A stretch of DNA of 64,000 bases from Opitutia bacterium (GTDB lineage: Bacteria > Verrucomicrobiota > Verrucomicrobiia > Opitutales > Seribacteraceae): contig NYYP01000023.1 in assembly GCA_002686835.1 (NCBI GenBank), positions 1 to 64,000 on the forward strand. The letters are read 5' to 3'. Both the position numbers and the translations under genes were made by a program. Numbering within the stretch: the first letter of the stretch is position 1; every line of letters begins with the position of its first letter. Below the pieces are notes generated by a model. The model did no database searches and was not told where the DNA came from. It saw only the letters and a list, made by a program, of their open reading frames with translations. Of this stretch, positions 61,483 through 64,000 are shown piece after piece.

Positions 61483-63231
61483 ATGCGTGTCCTTGCAGCC
61501 TTTGATAAATTCAAGGATTCTTTCTCAGCGGAACAGGCGTGCTCATTGGTTGAGAGTACAGCTGGTGAGTTCTCTCCAAATGTAGAAGTTGTTTCATGTC
61601 CGCTTACGGATGGGGGAGAAGGTTTCGTCGACATTCTAATCAGTAAATGCCGTGGAGACTTAATTGAGGTAAAAGCGAGAGACTCTTTGGGCAGACCCCG
61701 AGAGGCAGCCGTGGGAATGGTTCCCATTGATCAATTGAGCAACGAAGTTCGTTCGTTGTTGGGCCTTCCTGAGTCTGGGAAACTTGCAATCATTGAAATG
61801 GCTTCGGTCTGTGGACTGGGCGATCTTGATCTTGCACAAAGAGATCCCTGGAATACTACAACCCTTGGCATTGGAGACCTACTCCTTTTTGGGAAGGAAC
61901 AAAAAGCAGACTTTATCCTTCTTGGCATTGGGGGGAGTTCGACAAATGATGCTGGGATAGGTGCCTTGTGTGCTTTGGGGTTGGCATTAAAGAAAGCCTC
62001 AGGGGAATCGGTTGACTATCCCAGTCCAAGTACCTGGGCAGATATTGCAACTTGGGATAGATCTTCCATTGTAAGCCTACCTCCTTTGATTATTGCGTGC
62101 GATGTAGATAACCCGCTGCTTGGCAGCGAGGGTGCAACTGCTCAATTTGGCCCCCAGAAAGGCTTGCCACCTGAAAGTGTTGCCCCTCTCGAAAATGCGA
62201 TGAATGAAATGGTTGTCCAATTGGAAAAAGTATTTCCTCATGCTTCTGCCTTGGCCAAATCCCCTGGTGCAGGAGCTGCGGGTGGAATCGGTTTTGGTTT
62301 GTCGTTGGTGGGTGAAGTTAAACTTGTACAAGGGTTTGAGTTGGTTTCCCAATGGTTGAGTCTAAAGAAGGAAGTGAATGAATCGGATTTAATTTTAACA
62401 GGAGAGGGCCGTTTTGACTCTACTTCCTGGCGAGGCAAAGGCCCATTTGAAATTCTATCTATGGCCAAACGGGCTAATAAAAAAGCAATTCTTTTGTGTG
62501 GTTCGCTCGATCCACATTTGGAGCGAAAAACGCAGGAGGAGTTTCCCAATCACAAGTTTATTCCTTTTGCTAAAAGTTCATGGAAATTGGCAAAAAACCT
62601 CAAGCATGGTCCCAAATTATTCAGGGAAGCCTGTCGCAATATTTTTGAAGACCTGTTCAAGGGTACTAGCTTAGAGTGTCCTATTGTTAAAGAAGCAAGA
62701 TTTAAGAGGATTCGTAGGTTAAAGAAGTTTCTGCGGCCTTTACCCCGAAGATCCAATGTTCACCGGTATCCAGTTCTAAAGTGGTTTGCGGATACTGCAT
62801 ACCAAAGATCATTTCTTTGGTCCTTTAAGGGAGGGCCTATACAAGCTGCCCTATTTTGGGGTATCTGGATTTCGATGCTTCCCATTGTTGGGATCCAAAT
62901 GATTGTCGTATTTTTTGTTTCGCTGTTTGTTCGTGCTAATTTGCCTCTAATTGTGGCACTGCAATGGATATCCAATCCTCTGACTATGGGCCCGATCTAT
63001 TTTGCAGATTATAAAATAGGTATGACTCTGTTGAAGTTGATCGGGGTGAGTTATCCAAAAAATAAGTTGCTTAGCCCAGAATATGATTGGGCTGAGTTCT
63101 CATATAAAGAGTTACTCAGACTGATTGATACTTTTCCACCGATGTTTTTAGGTGGATCTGTTTTGGGTATCTCTTTTGGTGTTTCCACGGTCTTTCTTTA
63201 CAAAATTTTGAGGAAGTTCTACAAAAATTGA
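61483..63231 (+). CDS. glycerate kinase fused to a C-terminal DUF2062 membrane domain
   Basis: Residues ~1-390 are a GarK/GlxK-type glycerate kinase: [82 protein letters not shown] and [17 protein letters not shown]. From about residue 400 a basic linker leads to a DUF2062 region (about 440-580) with hydrophobic segments near 453-480, 487-505 and 550-575, and [21 protein letters not shown]. One uninterrupted frame joins both halves, so I see no stop or frameshift. The fusion would tether the kinase to the membrane. A role for DUF2062 is unknown. Confidence 0.85.
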   Translation: MRVLAAFDKFKDSFSAEQACSLVESTAGEFSPNVEVVSCPLTDGGEGFVDILISKCRGDLIEVKARDSLGRPREAAVGMVPIDQLSNEVRSLLGLPESGKLAIIEMASVCGLGDLDLAQRDPWNTTTLGIGDLLLFGKEQKADFILLGIGGSSTNDAGIGALCALGLALKKASGESVDYPSPSTWADIATWDRSSIVSLPPLIIACDVDNPLLGSEGATAQFGPQKGLPPESVAPLENAMNEMVVQLEKVFPHASALAKSPGAGAAGGIGFGLSLVGEVKLVQGFELVSQWLSLKKEVNESDLILTGEGRFDSTSWRGKGPFEILSMAKRANKKAILLCGSLDPHLERKTQEEFPNHKFIPFAKSSWKLAKNLKHGPKLFREACRNIFEDLFKGTSLECPIVKEARFKRIRRLKKFLRPLPRRSNVHRYPVLKWFADTAYQRSFLWSFKGGPIQAALFWGIWISMLPIVGIQMIVVFFVSLFVRANLPLIVALQWISNPLTMGPIYFADYKIGMTLLKLIGVSYPKNKLLSPEYDWAEFSYKELLRLIDTFPPMFLGGSVLGISFGVSTVFLYKILRKFYKN

Positions 63232-63245
63232 ATCAGGAATTAAGT

Positions 63246-64000
63246 ATGCATCATATTGTCACAAGGTTTCAGAAATACTTCTCTATTTTATTGGGTCTAA
63301 GCGTTCTCTTCCTTTCGTCCCTTTGCTCATTTGCTGGAACGAAGATCAAACTGGGAATTGATCATTTGGAGGATCTCAATTTTAGCGTTCTTTCCGGGAA
63401 GAGGGTTGGCCTGCTTACTCACCCTGCTGGTGTGAACTCTAGCGGAAGAAGTACAGTGCTTGTATTGCACCACGCTAAAGAGGTTAACCTTGTTTCATTG
63501 TTCGGTCCGGAGCATGGAATTTACGGGGATGAAAAAGCATCGGTGCCAGTTGATGATAAAATCGACCATCGAACCAATTTACCTGTGTATTCACTCTATG
63601 GGAAATTTAGAAAACCAACCCCTAAAATGTTGGCAGATTTGGACTGCCTGGTCGTTGACCTTCAAGATGTCGGAGTCCGTTGTTATACCTATGTGAGTTG
63701 CATGCGTTATGTAATTGAGGCATGCTTTGAAGCGGGGGTGGAAGTCGTGGTTTTGGATAGGCCAAACCCTTTGGGCGGATTAAAAATGGCGGGCCCGATG
63801 ATCGATCGCGAGTGGATCAGTTATGTTGGGGCTTTTCCAATGCCATTTGTTCATGGCATGACAATCGCTGAGCTTGCCCTTTGGTCTAAGAAAACTGCTG
63901 GAATCTTAAAGATTGAAGAATCAGTTCGCAAAAAAGGTAAGCTCACCTTGATTCCCATGAAAGGGTGGAGGAGAAATATGACTTGGCCGAGCACTGGTCT
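63246..64000 (+). CDS. DUF1343 / NamZ-like exo-beta-N-acetylmuramidase family protein (3' truncated)
   Basis: This gene is absent from the ORF track because it runs off the right edge. The ATG at 63246 has AGGA eight to ten bases upstream. A signal peptide ([21 protein letters not shown]) precedes [111 protein letters not shown] and [11 protein letters not shown]. These are the conserved blocks of the DUF1343/NamZ family, which removes N-acetylmuramic acid from peptidoglycan fragments. The 251 codons seen cover roughly the first two-thirds. Confidence 0.9.
   Translation, partial: MHHIVTRFQKYFSILLGLSVLFLSSLCSFAGTKIKLGIDHLEDLNFSVLSGKRVGLLTHPAGVNSSGRSTVLVLHHAKEVNLVSLFGPEHGIYGDEKASVPVDDKIDHRTNLPVYSLYGKFRKPTPKMLADLDCLVVDLQDVGVRCYTYVSCMRYVIEACFEAGVEVVVLDRPNPLGGLKMAGPMIDREWISYVGAFPMPFVHGMTIAELALWSKKTAGILKIEESVRKKGKLTLIPMKGWRRNMTWPSTG

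Noticed and set aside
1-64000. CRISPR arrays, insertion sequences, prophage genes, toxin-antitoxin pairs
   Set aside because: No repeat-spacer pattern, transposase, integrase or phage structural gene was seen on either strand.

Overview
The window reads as chromosomal DNA from a free-living, aerobic, Gram-negative heterotroph, most likely a marine member of the Verrucomicrobiota (class Opitutia, near Puniceicoccales/Opitutales). This is inferred from protein-family resemblance and gene content: secreted FGly sulfatases, a Tat-exported Gfo/Idh/MocA oxidoreductase, an extended cox operon, a CobA-HemD fusion, GTP-dependent PEP carboxykinase and a NamZ/DUF1343 protein. No rRNA or marker phylogeny is available here, so the taxon is a working guess. 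I see no prophage, insertion sequence or CRISPR array. Most genes start without a clear Shine-Dalgarno sequence.

Layout. 1-5.0 kb: a plus-strand catabolic operon whose 5' end is cut by the window edge. It encodes a fused alpha/beta E1 of a 2-oxoacid dehydrogenase, a class II aldolase, a very long SorE-like MDR protein and a SorD-like SDR, and ends in a hairpin. 5.1-9.7 kb: a Tat-exported Gfo/Idh/MocA oxidoreductase and two divergent secreted sulfatases. 9.7-13.8 kb: carA with a histone-deacetylase-like gene, then pckG. 13.8-22.5 kb: the aa3/caa3 oxidase operon on the minus strand (ctaB, coxB with a cytochrome c domain, coxA, coxC, an extended subunit IV, ctaG), with a divergent SCO lipoprotein and a membrane-anchored protein carrying two HLHP domains. 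22.5-24.8 kb: thyA-folA, an unknown secreted protein and tRNA-Val.

24.8-39.6 kb is biosynthetic core: ilvH, ilvC, hemC, cobA-hemD, trpF, ffh, serA, plsY, hom, lysC, thrC, a GT9-like protein and cimA. Aspartate-derived threonine, serine, branched-chain amino acids (IlvH/IlvC plus the citramalate route) and tetrapyrrole synthesis are grouped here. 39.7-43.7 kb is an AT-rich accessory stretch around tRNA-Lys, holding an acyl-ACP/CoA ligase, two tandem paralogs of an unrecognised family and a further orphan gene.

43.7-50.0 kb holds an M16 peptidase lipoprotein, an Spx/ArsC-like protein, an NTF2-like protein, a TatD-type hydrolase of the kind found in ebo clusters, and cysS. 50.1-58.4 kb is a sugar module: SMP-30 lactonase, SDR, a ribose-type ABC importer and an XylB-type kinase. 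The kinase is translationally coupled to a stand-alone ovothiol-type methyltransferase and a small conserved protein. 58.4-64 kb: rodA, an RNase E/G family gene, a glycerate kinase fused to a DUF2062 membrane domain, and a NamZ/DUF1343 gene cut by the right edge.

The most interesting items are the E1/aldolase/SorE-SorD module, the oxidase subunit IV with a CBM5/12-like tail, the HLHP-repeat protein beside SCO, the tandem DL[IF]EY...EYNRW paralogs near tRNA-Lys, the stand-alone OvoA-type methyltransferase, and the glycerate kinase-DUF2062 fusion.
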